Position numbers and translations under genes: made by a program. A stretch of DNA of 64,000 nt from Euglena gracilis (taxonomy: Eukaryota > Euglenida > Euglenophyceae > Euglenales): assembly GCA_039621445.1 (NCBI GenBank), contig CP154956.1, forward strand, positions 43,300,437 through 43,364,436, in the 5' to 3' direction. Below, in pieces: positions 1 through 26,818 of the stretch (position 1 is the stretch's first letter; each line of letters begins with the position of its first letter). Below the pieces are notes generated by a model. That model saw only the letters and a program-made list of their open reading frames with translations. It made no database searches and had not been told where the DNA came from.

Positions 1-3000
1 ACGGTGGCTGTTTTGGATGCAGATGCTTGGTGGGTTTGCCTGTTGAAGTGCGTCTTGGGAAGCTACGATGGTGTGGGCCCAGATATCAGTCCCCCTTGGC
101 GTGCATCATCCAATGATGTGTCCGTCGTTTTGGCTGGGGAGGGGGCAGCACATCCCACGAATACACCCCAAGCACGGACAGTTTGCTTACATTCCACCAC
201 TGGCATCTGCCCATCCTCCCATTTTCGGTTTATTGTGGAAGACAGGGTCATTTGCTGGCCCGAGTCCCTGTCTCTGCCTTCGCTTGACCGCCTTCGCCAG
301 ATTATAAATGCCATCTGACCTTCACCACCTGAGCGTGACGACTTTCGCTTTCTTAACCCACTGCGATTACATTTTGCCTGCATTCTTTTGTCTACGCTTA
401 GGATGGATCTGAGGTTGGTGGTTAGATGTCAGTTGAAGCCAATCCACTCCAACTTCCCATTATACGGCTGTCCCGCTTACCCTTTCCCTCTCCCCCACCA
501 CTCCCTTCGCCTAATATCTTCCGGGATGGACGTACTGCCCACTTTGGGCGTTGGAGGCCATCCGTTCCAAATCCAAATCCAAAATTTCACCAAAGTGTGG
601 CCAAAGTGGGGTATTTTGAGACCCTCTGAACCTGGGGGGAGGTAAACCATGGGATGGGTCGGGCCGGGACCTAACCGCTGCACCCCCCCTCCGGGCACCA
701 AAGTTGGGGAAAAACCCTGCCCGGGGTGGGGGTCCCCTCCGGCTTAAACCACGCCCTGGCCATTGCCCGCCACCGCGTCTGCAGCGTGAGAGCCGCGCAG
801 TGCCGGCGGGCGGCCCGCCAACGCCGGACGCAGCGCTGGAGGGCGACGGCGGCGGCGATGCGCAGGAGGCGGCGGTGCACGGCCAGGCGGGCCAGCAGGG
901 CGCGGAGGTGGCACTGCACAGGGACGATGCGCTGGGCCCAGCCGCCGGCCTGGCCGCCTGGGAACGATGGCCGGGCCACAAAACAATCGGCCGTCCAGCT
1001 GGACCGGTGCTGCAGAAACCGATGTTTCAGCGGCTGGCCGAATCGCCCAGTCACGGGTCATGGGTGGGGCGCAGGCCGTCGGATGGTTCAGCCTCGGCCG
1101 TGCGGCGCGCCTTGACCAGCGCCTCGTACGCCCGCTGCTTGAGGAAGACCTTCGTGTGGCCCACCTGTAGGTCGGCGGGTGCACAGACAGTGGGACTTGG
1201 ACAGAAACGGAATGGGGGGCGAAATGATCCCGAGATCGCTTCTCTGTGATCGCTGTGACGTCAATGCCATCCCGGGATAAACTGCGTGAGTGCATACACG
1301 TCTGCTTCGGCGTGCACGCGGATGTTCACGCACCTGAATCATGATGGTCCACTTGTGGATGTTGATGGACCTCTCTTGTGGCAAAGAAAACAAATTTACG
1401 AAGTATCAACCACAAATCAATTCCTTGCATGACTTAAACCAGAGACAACAGAGGACAGATATGGACGCTGCTTGACTGTGGGCGCGGCTGAAGGCAGTGC
1501 TGACCACCGCGTGTCATCACAGAGGAACCGCACCTGAATATGCAACGCGCTGGCGACGAGGCCTTTGCCGCGCACCGTAGCCACCAGCCGTTGGCACTCG
1601 GCGTGGTAGTCGAGGGGCTGGGCCGAGGCAGGGGGATGGCTGGGGGGAGCCAACGGCAGGGCTGAGTGATGGTTGGGCGGGGGGGGGGGAGGGGGTCGAC
1701 CTCATCCAATAGTGCATCCTCACAGCCCAACGTCAGTGACAGCAGCTTTCCACCAAATAACCTCCTGACCGGCAGAAACGTTGGGGGGTCAGGGGCAGCC
1801 AAGGCTCGGCTCCCTGCCTCCCGGCAGACTGTCACCGGCGACCTCGGCCGCGGCACCCAGCGCTGTCCAGCAGGCGGAAGCCGCTCCAGAAGTGCCGGTG
1901 CGGGATTCGGAACGGGTAGCCGTTGCGCAGCATCTGCACGGTCTGGAGCACCCTGCGACGTGGATTTGAGGGCGATGGTTGGGGGGGGGGCAGGGGGGCC
2001 CCCTGGAATTTGCCATAGGGATAGGCAGAAGGAGGGAAAATAAGGAAACACCACATCAGCTCAGCACAAACCGTCACAAAGAAGGGTGGGCCAGGAAAAT
2101 TTTTTACAGATACAGAACGGAACGCCGCTGAAAATGTCAGATAAAAATGCCCTAAGGAGGTGGGGGGGGGGGGTTCTTCAATACTAAGGAGAGGAAAGGG
2201 CAGACCCTGAGGAGGTCAGCTGAGCCATCACGAGCTTTGGCTCAAATACATCAGAACCATGCCCCCGGAAGACAAGAGGAGAAGGGGACAGGGGGATGTG
2301 GTGCCACAAAGAGATCCGGGACTATGAGGCGCAATGAAAATGTCTCTTTTGGTTGCGGATGGGGGGCACCTTCCCCCCCCCCAAGCCCAATGAACACTAA
2401 GGTCACAATCTAGACGGTCTGAACACCTCTGTTCATTGGGCAAGGGCGTTTATTGGGCATGGGGGGAGGTACAATGGGACAGTGCCAGATTTTGGGGCAG
2501 GGGGGGGCGGGGGCCTGCAAGGGCCGCTGCAGGCTGTTGGGCTTGACGCAGCGGATCCAGTGGGGCTGTGTCGCGGCGATCACCGCCTGGAGCTGCTGCA
2601 GCTGCGCCCGGAACTGGCCGCCGAGGGTGAGGGGCCGGGCCGCCCCGCCACGCCCTGCGCCGGGCCGGGGGAAGAGGCCCACTTCGGGGGGTAAACCGGG
2701 GCATCTTTGGCCTGGAACCCCCCCCCATCGGCCAAGGGGCTCCGGACCGACCCTGGGGGTACTGGGACCCCTCCCAAAAGGTTTCCCTTCCGGCGCTTGG
2801 GATCCCAATTTTTTTGCAATTTGGACAGATGTTTGGCCAAAAACTGCCCGCATTTGGTTTCAGTTTTGGGGTAAATCTTTGACCTGGTGCTTCTTGTTGG
2901 CTCGAAAAATCGGTCACTTGGCCATGTCACTGCTTTGGTGGGGCTGCCCCCTCCTCAACCAAGGGGGGGGGGGTCCAGTCCCCTCCATGTGCCCTGATAT

Positions 3001-3226
3001 CAAACTCTGAGGGGCGTCTCTCCAGACCCTTCATCCTCACCCTATCCTTCCACCAAAATTCTGCGGTGGGGTTCACATACGTCAGGGGACATCCCCACCT
3101 TACGCCATGACACCCTCCTTGTATCGAAACCTGGTGGAGGAGGAGTCTCCTCCCCCTGTCTAACAAAACAAGACCCAATGACAGCGCCGCGCCGCCATGA
3201 CCAGGTATATACATATACATACATAC

Positions 3227-3258
<32 letters not shown>

Positions 3259-3537
3259 ATATATATATATTGTATATGTATATGCAACCAGGCAATCACA
3301 ACGTGGCAGGAGAACCACTGGGTTGGGGGGCCCCCATCGGGCACTGCGTCTCTGTGAGAGGGGGGGTGGACACCTGGGCGGTCGGGCGGGCGGGCGAAGT
3401 GGAGGGCCAGGGCGGCGATGAACGGGGAGCGGCTGCCCTGCAGGAGGCCCAGCAGGCCCTCCCCCAGGGCGTCCCGGTTCTTCTCCAGGAAGTCGGTCGG
3501 CGGCGGGGCACGGCCCGCGGGACACAGGAAGGCCCCA
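1..3537. repeat. Near-identical duplicate of 14910-18455 (probable assembly duplication)
   Basis: This block matches 14910-18455 base for base apart from homopolymer and AT/GT microsatellite length differences. The offset drifts from 14909 to about 14919 and back to about 14915. It carries second copies of myosin exons on the minus strand: exon 15 (about 3498-3374), exon 16 (2654-2521), exon 17 (2246-2206), exon 18 (1952-1836), exon 19 (1639-1534), exon 20 (from 1164) and exon 21 (about 937-762). The match stops in mid-sequence at the N gap, inside the intron before exon 15, which fits an unmerged haplotype contig better than a biological tandem repeat. The complete myosin gene uses the 14.9-18.5 kb copy. 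Confidence 0.9.
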
Positions 3538-3550
3538 NNNNNNNNNNNNN
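3538..3550. other. Assembly gap (13 N)
   Basis: A run of N bases separates the duplicated block from unrelated sequence. Reading frames across it are meaningless. Confidence 0.99.
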
Positions 3551-4023
3551 AGCAACTGCATTGCACAATTAGTTGTGCGATGTGAGCCCTACAGGGCACC
3601 AGCCACCAAAGAGCCGCCCAACCAGGGTTAATACACATGAGGGTGTCTTTGGCACCTCGCACCTTTGTCTCGGTGTCTTTGGCACCTCGCTCAGGTCCCC
3701 GAGTACCCTGTGGAAGCCAATTTAACGACATTGAGCAGGAAAGCTTCAACGGTTTGCATGAGAATCTTAAACATAACCCTATTCATTCAAATAAGCCCCA
3801 TAAATCTTTTTCTGATTGGACTTTTGCAATTTGGTTGGGTCGCGACCAGCCGCGGCCCCAAAAACCTTTTTTGTTGGGCCGCTTTCGATTTTGAGACCCT
3901 GAAATTCGGTCTGCACCTACCTCCCACAAACCTACCTCCCATGACTTCCCACCCCTTAAATCTCATCCAAGGCGCACGCCACCCCCTGGGGGGTCCACCC
4001 GGGAGGGGGGGGGCAGACAGGTG
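3551..4023. other. No gene seen
   Basis: Between the gap and the 3' end of the LRR gene I see no coding segment on either strand. It holds a short direct repeat around 3655-3690 (GTGTCTTTGGCACCTCGC twice) and will include the LRR gene's 3' UTR. Confidence 0.6.
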
Positions 4024-7000
4024 TTAAATGAATCTATGGTTTCTGCGCAGCGCGTCCGCCACCACCGCCACCCCGCCATCCCGCAGTCGATTCCCTGCAG
4101 GGGGCCATTTCCATTACGGGGGGGGGGGGGATGGAGGGATAGTGGCGGTGGGGAGCAGCTGGTTTGGAGGGCCGGCCCAATAGCCAGATAGAAACTGGCA
4201 AGGAGAGGGGAGCGGGTGACACTGTACGTCGTGGGTTGTGAGTTTCAATGCTCACTTCAACCTCCAATATGGTCCAAGAATTCAAAAGAAGTTGCCACAA
4301 AAAACACATACCCCACCATTCAACCCAAAAGAAATTGGGGGGGCAGTGCGACCATGCTTGTGCTTACCAACCGGGGGGGGAGGGGGGGGTGGGTGCTATA
4401 GGGTGCCTGCCCCTAGCAGGCACACCCCCCCCCCCGGGGGGATAGGGGTCCGGGTCGGACCCAGAAAATTTTCATTGAAAATGGCCTTTTCCGGGCCCCC
4501 GGCGCCTTCGGCGCCGGGGTCGGAGGGGGGTGCCTGCTAGGGGCAGGCACCCCCCCCCCCAAAACCCTACCCCCCGGGGGGGGGGGGGGGGTCGGATCGG
4601 GTGCTATGGGGTGCCTGCTCCTAGCACCCCCCCCCCCGTGGGGTAGGCACCCGACTAAGCGCAAGCCTGAGTGCGACCCTCTGGGTGTCAGACAGGTCCA
4701 GCTTCTTTAGCCGGCTGTTGGCCGTCAGGGCATTGGCGATGGCCGCCACCCCGGTCTTGCGGATGCGGTTGCCAGCAAGGCGCAGGCAGGCCTCCATGCA
4801 GCCGTCCCCACGAACCCCACGGGCGACCATACAATTTTTTACTGACCCCCGGGGGGGGGTCACTCCACTTTTTGAAAAACCAGTCAGTCACTTTTTTCGG
4901 GAAACCAGTCAGTCACTACCCCCCCCCCCCGGGGGGGGTCGGCCACTCTGGAATCCAAAGGAAATTTGACCAAAAGCATGCAAAAAAGGCCAAAAAAATT
5001 TCCGGCGCCTTCGGCGCTGGGTGACTTTAGTGATTTCTTGCCGACCCCCCCCCCCCAGGGGGGGAAGGGTCCGGGCCAAAAACCAGTCAGTCACTCCGAA
5101 AAAACCAGTCACCCACCCCCGGGGGGGGGGGTCGGCCAGTGCACACAGGGGGGGTCGGCCAGTGCTTAAAAAATTGTCTGCGGGCGACACACGGAGCACT
5201 CGTGTCATCGGCGTCACGCAGGCACTCGTGCAAGACCCAACGATCAAACGGGGGGGGGGGGCTATGGCCAACGGTGGTCAAGCCTGGGCACAGGCTCTGC
5301 AGGGTGGCGTTGCCCTCCAGCATGGCGCCGACCGCCAGCCCACCGGAGTCCTTGATGGCGTTGTCGGAGAGGTCCAGGATTGGCCCCAGGGCGGCTGCCA
5401 CCCTTGAGACAGGAGGGCTGACCTTGGGCAGGGATCCTCACATTTCCGTGCTGGCCGAGGCCAACATGTATCCGTGGTTTTCCGTGATTTTCCGTGAATT
5501 TCCTGTCTCCGGAAAAGGGCAAAAGCCACATTCCATTCTGCACCGGAGCAATATTTGGGTGGTTGTGGCAGCAGATCGTTTCTCCATATTATAATCCTGG
5601 AGATCCCCCGGGGGATTCGCACCCCTGAGGTCTATGAGAGGACTCCCCACCTCACAGCAAGGACACAAAAAGCGAACAAAACCGGAGGCGAATGTCTGCC
5701 TTGTGACGACATTGTCTATTTGGAAAGGCAGGAATGTGCAAAACATCCATGGAAATGCATAAGCACAAAACAAAGCACATTCAAAAAAGACCCAATTTTT
5801 TTTTCCCAAACCCTCCGCCTCATCCGTGAATTTCCGTGATTTCCTTGAAAATGGCCATCCGCCCATTTCCGTGATCCTTTGTGAATTTCCGTGAATTTCC
5901 TTTTCAGGAAATGTGAGGATCCCTGCCTTGGGCATTGCTGATCCCAAGGGGGCAACGCCACCCCCAGCCTTTCCTTCTCACGGACAGGCTTGGGTCTTGG
6001 GACTTGGACATGACAAGCTTGGCCGCTGATGGTCACGTTTCATACCTCCCCCCCTCTTGTCCAAGACACGCCAATGTTCAGGGAATGTGACGTTGACGCG
6101 AGGGGCGTGTCAATGACACGGTGTGTCAACGCCACTGTAGTTCAATGAAAACCCTCCGGTAACGTTCCGTGAAAGTGCGGTTGACACGGGGGGGGGTGTC
6201 AATGACACGGTGCGTATTGGACAAGGGGGGGTCAGCCTGCAATGGAAGAGGGAACCCATGCCATTGACGACGGTGTCCCATCCCCAACGCCTGAACCCGA
6301 GGCTCCGAACCGCCAAATGGCAACCGCCCAACCGTCCAACCCCTCCACCGCCCAAGGAGCCCGGGCCCGGGCCGCCCTGCCCTCCACGGTGCGGTTGCCG
6401 CGCATCGCCTCCATCACGACCTGCACCCCGTCGTCCCCCAGGGCATTGCCCTTCAGGTTGAGGTACCGCACCGTGGTCGGGGGCCGGCGGGGCTGGGCCT
6501 ACCAAGTAGCCACGCTGAGGGACAAAAAAAAGCGCGAAAAATGATTTGGATTGCACTTTTTGTGGCCGTCAAACAAATGCACCCGCGAGGTTGGTTCCTA
6601 AAAGTGTGCTAGCAAATGTGTAGATGGGTGTGATAGGCAACATGAAACTTCGAAACAAGCGATGCACGGAACAACAGAAAATGCAGGGAAAACGCGGTTT
6701 GCGTGCAAATTCCTTTAGAGCTTCCCCGGGATGTTAACTTTTCTGTTGAAGAGGACTGAATCTTTCACCTCTGGATTTCAGGTTTTCATTATCTGGGGTA
6801 ATCTTTCATCATGCAACCATATTTTGATATTAGATGTTTGAGAACAGCATTCTGAAGCACCAAAACATCCAAAATAGCAAAATTTTGGCAAAAAAAATTG
6901 GTCTCAGAAAAATTGGAGCCAAACTGTGGATCTTTAAATCAAAAAAAAGTCCTAGTAAAACCAAAAAAAAATCAGGAGATGAGGAAAAAACCCAGAAATG

Positions 7001-7237
7001 AAAAAAGCAAATCTTGCCAAAATCGAAAAATGCAAAAAAAATAAACACAAACAAACGTGCTTGCACCCCCCCCCCGCCTTATGGGGTGGTTGTGGGAGGC
7101 GGGCCCGGCCACCAACCCTGCCAGGGCGTGATCCGAAGCCCCTGCGCGAGGAACGGCGCCAGTGAGGCACCCAGCCGGCGGTTCTCGAGGTCGAGGGTCG
7201 GCCCCTGCCACAGCGCCGCATCGAAGTTCCCCTCCAT
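4024..7237 (-). CDS. Small RI-type leucine-rich-repeat protein, 5 exons, 149 aa
   Basis: Exons are 7237-7140, 6478-6383, 5381-5290, 4781-4687 and 4092-4024; all phases agree and the 450-nt frame ends in TAA. The product is almost entirely ribonuclease-inhibitor-type repeats, with units such as LDLSDNAIKDSGGLAVGAM, LCLAGNRIRKTGVAAIANAL and LDLSDNRLRDGGVAVVADAL. Such proteins are binding scaffolds; no partner can be named. The start is the only ATG before the first repeat (TLDLENRRLG). None of the four introns is GT-AG. Introns 2, 3 and 4 have CAG at +4 to +6 and CTG at -8 to -6; intron 1 has TCG facing CGG, which pairs with one G-U. Every junction falls where the repeat consensus requires. Known family: NLRC3/RI-like LRRs. 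The splice model is my inference; a longer 5' end is possible. Confidence 0.85.
4353..4669. mobile_element. Inverted-repeat element nested in LRR intron 4, 8-bp duplication
   Basis: The element starts CATGCTTGTG and ends CGCAAGCCTG, so its ends are near-perfect inverted repeats with one CAG end mutated to CAT. It is flanked by AGTGCGAC at 4345-4352 and again at 4670-4677 (8 of 8). Inside are G and C runs and a CGGCGCC/GGCGCCG hairpin. It belongs to the same family as 37350-37638. It lies wholly inside the larger intron 4686-4093, which has its own CAG/CTG ends. Confidence 0.75.
4787..5286 (-). mobile_element. CAG...CTG element forming LRR intron 3
   Basis: On the minus strand the element runs from CAG (5286-5284) to CTG (4789-4787). 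It is flanked by CCTGTGCC (5294-5287) and CCTGCGCC (4786-4779), a 7 of 8 match. Splicing 3 nt before CAG and 5 nt after CTG joins the LRR exons in frame (LQSL|CLAGN). Confidence 0.7.
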
Positions 7238-7350
7238 TGGCAGGCAACCTTGGAGCACAGCACGGGTGTGTGCCTTTCCACTGCTTCTCCGATGACAATG
7301 TACTGGTAAGCAGGTTCTGTTGTACGTTTCTTTTGTCGATTTTCCATTGA

Positions 7351-7677
7351 TGTGGTGTGGTGTGGTGTGGTGTAGTGTAGTGTGGTGTGGTGTGGTGTGG
7401 TGTGGTGTGGTGTGGTGTGGTGTGGTGTGGTGTGGTGTGGTGTGGTGTGGTGTGGTGTGGTGTGGCGTGGTCTGGTGTGGTGTGGTGTGGTGTGGTGTGG
7501 TGTGGTGTGGTGTGGTGTGGTGTGGTGTGGTGTGGTGTGGTGTGGTGTGGTGTGGTGTGGTGTGGTGTGGTGTGGTGTGGTGTGGTGTGGTGTGGTGTGG
7601 TGTGGTGTGTGGTGGTGTGGTGTGGTGTGGTGTGGTGTGGTGTGGTGTGGTGTGGTGTGGTGTGGTGTGGTGTGGTG
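7351..7677. repeat. (TGTGG)n minisatellite
   Basis: About 65 copies of the pentamer TGTGG, with rare variants at 7372-7382, 7464-7473 and 7606-7611. Because 5 is not divisible by 3 it leaves long open frames on both strands, none of which should be annotated as genes. Confidence 0.97.
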
Positions 7678-9194
7678 GAGAGAGAGGAACCAGGGGCCAG
7701 AATTGTTGCCTGGGTGCATCAACCATCCTGGCGGGCACAAAATAGGGAGTGGGAGAGGAGGGGGGAAGCCTGTGCATTTGGGTGGACAGGAAGGACACTG
7801 CTACAGGCGTGTGTGCTGTAACCAGCTGGGGTAGTTGGCCCCCCTGACTGACACTGACTAAAGCATTGCGAAGCGTCTGAGGTCAGCTCAAAATACAGCC
7901 ATCTGAAGCAGACGTCGGCCAGGGAGAGAATGCCGACGATATTGCTTGCTGTGGTGTGGAGGGGTCGCTTTCTTTTCCTCCCAGGGCCCGGGGCAAAGGG
8001 CATGACACCCTGTTGTTTCGGACCAGGTTTCATCCCCCTGTCGAAAATGCCCTCCTAACCTACTGTCGCCCATGGCCCCTGGGGGTGCGACCTTCCTTTA
8101 AAAAAAACCTGCACCGGACAACGGAGCTGGAGTACAATAGCTGGCTCCCCAACAACAATCGGAAGCTGGCTATTAAACTCCCCACAGACACTTCTCCTCC
8201 ATCTGCATCAATCCCAAGAGTCTCTCTCCAAAATGGGAATTTCACAGCGATCATTAATTGGTGTTGTTCTTGTTGTTGTTGCTGCTGCTGCTGCAACTAC
8301 TGCTGTTGTTATGCAACAATTGCCAATGACTTCTGCAAATTCCCGTTTTCCATAATACTGCATGCACATCACTAAATGACGGAGAACTGTCACAAACTTC
8401 GAAATGGTGAAGAACTGGAAATCCCAGCAAGAGGTCATACCGGCACCAAGATGGGCCAAGCAATGCGTGAGTTTGCTGACCAAAGACTGCGATGCGCCCT
8501 GTTTTGAAAGTGAAGTCACGCCATGCAGAAGACAGGGGTAGGGGTGCTGTACATCTAAGAAGGACAGAGAGGGGCCACAAGCGATGGTGCTCGCACCATG
8601 TGTGAGGGAGCCATCGCCCGAGACAGTGATGGGACCGGAATCTACAGCGGCAAGGCTGCATGGAAAGGCCTGGTCGGGGGTCGACCCCCCCACCTACCAT
8701 TCGAAAGGAAAAGTTCCTTTTAGCGTCCAAGGCGCCGAGGGAACATTAGACCTGAAAATCTCAGAAATAAGGGAAGGGGTGGGTTGGGGGTGGCCGCCAC
8801 CCACCACCCGTAGGGCCTGGAGGATTCACTGTACAGCCCTGTGCGGTGGAAGTTGCAAACGAAGCATTTTGATGACGCGTGAACAACATATGGGGAATGG
8901 TCAAACCATCACATGGGGTGTACAAAACAAAAGGAGTGTCTTTTGGAACGACCGAAGCCTCAAATCATAGATCTCCTTAAGGCGAGAGGGAGTGCTGAGC
9001 CAGGGCTGGTTAGAGATTTGGGCTGGCCAGCTTGTCCCTCCCGAGGGGTGGGGGGGTGCTCCGGTAGCCATCTGCTCCAGTAGCCGCATCCACCACATCC
9101 AGTAGCCCATCCACCACATCTGAGGAGCCGCATCCCACATCCACTCTGCTGCACGCATCCCACATCCGCACATCCGTTAGCCGCATCCTTCATC

Positions 9195-9545
9195 CCACAA
9201 AATGGCACAAAATGGTCAAAAATTGTCAAAATGGGCCAAAAATGACCAAAAACGGGCCAAAAATCACCAAAATATGCCAAAAATGCCTTAAACGTTTTTT
9301 TTTATAAAAAAGGGGCCAAAAAGAGCCCAAAGCAGGAGAAAGGGGTCTAAAATGACCAAAAGTGTTCAGAAATAGTCAAGAAATGGGCGAGAAATGGTCG
9401 AAATGGGCCAAAACAGGGCCAAAAGAGGCCAAAAGCGACCCAAAATGGCCAAAACTGGTAAAAAGTAGCAAAAATCTCCAAAAGAGGTCAAAAACGGCCA
9501 AAGATGGCCAAGTGCGGCCAAAATGGCTGAAAAATGCACAGCTAG
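9195..9545. repeat. Degenerate GGCCAAAA/TGGTCAAAA low-complexity tract
   Basis: Short A-rich units of the form GGCCAAAA, TGGTCAAAA and GGTCGAAA repeat irregularly. A similar tract is at 25890-26400 and others at 39430-39720 and 63310-63380. Confidence 0.7.
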
Positions 9546-10042
9546 AGCCAAAAAAAATGACCGTTGCCCCTTACGGACTGCCCTTAGGCTGAAGGGATGG
9601 ACGGCCAACAACCGAGCCGGGAATCGAACAGGGTCGAAATTTAAAAATTCAAAAAAAACACATTTTTTGAAATTTTGGGAGCATGGGCGACGGTCCAAGG
9701 GTGCCAGAAATCACCATTTCACCCGAACTTTGCGTCTTTTTGATCGCCGAAGGTGCTTTGGTGCTGGGCCCTGGGGGGGTCTGCAAAACCTTAAGCTGCA
9801 TGCTCTGGACCAACCTTCGTTTCATGGAACCCCCAGGGGCACAGCACAACTGGGGGACGTTGCCTGTAAAAAACTGCTGGCCTGCTGGACCCCCAGGGAG
9901 AGTCCCCTCCAGTTTAAGAATTCCCCAGTGTCTCCAAAAGCTGCTGGGAGTGGCCCCAGTCGCACCAGCCAATGGCAGTGGGCAAACGCCAAAAATGCTA
10001 CCAAGCCACTTGCTGCAGAAGTGGGGGGGGGGCGGAGGAGGG

Positions 10043-24495
<14,453 letters not shown>

Positions 24496-24518
24496 CGGGG
24501 ACGGCAGCGGTGCGGCGG

Positions 24519-24540
24519 GCCTGCGACAGGAGGGGGGGGA
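24519..24540 (-). promoter_or_regulatory. Possible 3' splice acceptor upstream of the myosin ATG
   Basis: On the minus strand a pyrimidine tract ends in GTCGCAG about 25 nt upstream of the myosin ATG (24495). In euglenids it could receive the spliced leader, or end a 5'-UTR intron. The leader cannot be seen in genomic DNA here. Confidence 0.3.
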
Positions 24541-25780
24541 AGGGGCAGCCAGCAGGGGGGGACACCGAAAGGGGCACGGATGGGGCGGGGTGGCCGAATG
24601 GCGGCCGGCCAGCAGCGGCTCACCGCAGCGCCGCCGGACGGTTTGGGTCCGTTTGACAAAAATCCCCGGGTCTGGTTTTCAGGGGGGGGGGGGGTTACTT
24701 TTTGGATTTTTGCTGAATATTTCGACCAAATAAAACCTTCCCCCATTATTCCACCATCATAAATTGATTAACATTTCTCCCGTTTTGTACGTTTCAAAGT
24801 TGGCATTTTTTGACAAAAATCGCCCTCTTCCGCGGGATGGTCTAAAAATAAGTCGAAAAGGGGCGATTTTTGTCCAAAAAAAATTGACCATTCAAATTTG
24901 CCAAGTTTGACACATTCAAAATGGGAGAAATTGAAAAATGCCAAAATAAATCCCCCATTTTGGGAGCACTTTCAGAGTTTTAGGGGAGGAGTCCATTTTT
25001 TTTGGATTTTCCCCCAAAAATCCTGAGAGGGTTTTATTTTTTGTATTTTTGCTGAAAATCGGCAGGGAGGTTCTTATTTTGCGGGGGGTAGCACTCTGCT
25101 CTTGGGGGTGCGGCATCGTCCAGTCCAAACGTTCCAAACCATATGGCGAACGCCATAAATGAGTGGGTGAAGGTGCGGGCTGGAAGGAGTGAAGGCAACA
25201 AGTGCTTAAAATGGCAACGAAAGCCCACAGGCACACAAATTTCTGTTTTGCCTGCTGGGCCTCGTGCAGAAAAACTCCTTCCCAACATTAAAAACCCAAA
25301 ATTCACCATTCCCGAGATGGGCTTTGACTGAAGGCATGCGACGGCCGATATGACCGCCAGGAACTCAGGCGGCCTAACTCGCACTTAGCTTTGAAAGTGA
25401 CTGTAAATTTGCGCCGACGCGCAAATCCAAAAAAAAATTCTTTTTTCGAACACCGAGGCCTGAGACTCAGGACAATCTGAAAATAGTGTCTCCCTGCACC
25501 CCAGGGCCTGGGGACAAAAGCAACGACTTGGAACTTCACGGTCTACGGGCACAGCACTCCCGGGTCCCAGTGTGCATGAACACAAAGCGCCGGGTGATGA
25601 AACGAGGGGACTCCATTGCGCATTTGCGCTTTGGCGCAATTTTTTTCATTACAAAAAATAAAACGCTTTGCGCTTTGGTGCAAATTTTTTACTTTTTTGC
25701 AATTCAACATGTGGGTGACCATTGCCGCACTTGGGCAATGATATAACATATGTGTCAACATGTGTTTCCATTGCACCAAA

Positions 25781-26818
25781 CAGGCACCTATGGTCATTTC
25801 CCATTTTGGTGCTCTGGTCGGCCCTGGTCGGCCCTGGTCGGCCCTGGTCGGCAAATAGTCGGCCATAGGTGGGGGTATCCGTCACAGAAAAAAAGATTGT
25901 GAAAAATGACCCAAAATTACCAAAAGGGCGCAAAATGGCCAGAATGCCATAAAATATGCTCATATTGACCCAAATTAGCCCAATATTTGCCAAATCAGTG
26001 ACTGTGGTCGGCTGAAAATAGTGAAAAAATGGCCAAAAGTGGGCAAAGGCCAAAGAAAAGCTGTTTTGGCCACTGTTTTTGCGAATCGAAAAGCTGCACC
26101 TGGCGCAAAATGCTCAAAAATGGTCAAATTGGACCAAAAAGAGACCAAAAAAATGGGCAAAATAACAAAAAAAAAGGGTCGAAAATGGCTTTAAATGGTC
26201 AAAAATGGCCAAAGAGCAGGACAAAATGGCCCAAAATTACAAGAAGTGCGCAAAAAGTGGCCAAAAATGGTCAAAATAGGTCAAAATTGGTGAATTATGG
26301 TGACAAATGGGCCAAAAGGGACAAAAGAGACCTAAAATGGCCAAAGGCGGCCAAAAGTAGCCAAAAGTGACAACATGAGCCAGATGAGCCAGAAAAATCT
26401 CAAAATCTGGGATAGAAAATGAGCCTTATTCCTCATTCTCACTGAAAATATGACATCAATTAGAAAAAAGTTGCGCGGTCGGCTGCGGTCGGCTGCGGTC
26501 GGCTGCGGTTGGCAACCCACCTATGACAATCCTGAAACCCACGGTAACCCGCGGTCGATGCTGCCGGGCCAGCATCGCCCTGCATCGCCCTGCATCGCCC
26601 AGCATCATCAGAGGTGCTTGGTCCAGAGGGAAAGCTGCCGAATTCCTTCATCCATTCCCCTTCGGTCGGCCAACCACATGCAAGTCGGCCCTGGTCGGCC
26701 CTGGTCGGCCCTGGTCGGCCCTGGTCGGAACCCCCACCTACGGGGGTCCTGAAAATCATAGTCGGCCCTGGTCGGCCCTGGTCGGCCCTGGTCGGCCCTG
26801 GTCGGCCATAGGTGCCTG
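25781..26818. mobile_element. Intergenic CAGGCACC...GGTGCCTG element with (GTCGGCCCTG)n
   Basis: Ends CAGGCACCTATGG and CCATAGGTGCCTG are inverted repeats. Flanks are GCACCAAA (25773-25780) and GCGCCAAA (26819-26826), 7 of 8. It contains decamer GTCGGCCCTG arrays at 25815-25850 and 26685-26815, and the block CATCATCAGAGGTGCTTG. A shorter relative at 39205-40035 lies at a splice site of the PAM2 gene. Confidence 0.8.

Larger units (their letters stand above)
7238..10042. other. Intergenic, no gene recognised
   Basis: This separates the myosin 3' end from the LRR 5' end. It contains the TGTGG array, a short GTT/GCT trinucleotide run near 8265-8300 and the GGCCAAAA-rich tract. Long frames here are repeat translations or lack any family signature. 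Confidence 0.5.

Noticed and set aside
704-1295. Long GC-rich frames on both strands over the IQ region and its copy at 15613-16204
   Set aside because: Shadows of GC-rich myosin exons; only the minus frame with IQ motifs has a family match and splice-consistent ends.
7320-7834. Long open frames of repeated Trp/Cys/Gly/Val or His/Thr/Pro
   Set aside because: They are translations of the TGTGG pentamer array and are open on both strands only because of the repeat.
25815-26815. GTCGGCCCTG tandem arrays as a possible CRISPR array
   Set aside because: Units are contiguous decamers without spacers, lie inside an inverted-repeat element, and the genome is eukaryotic.
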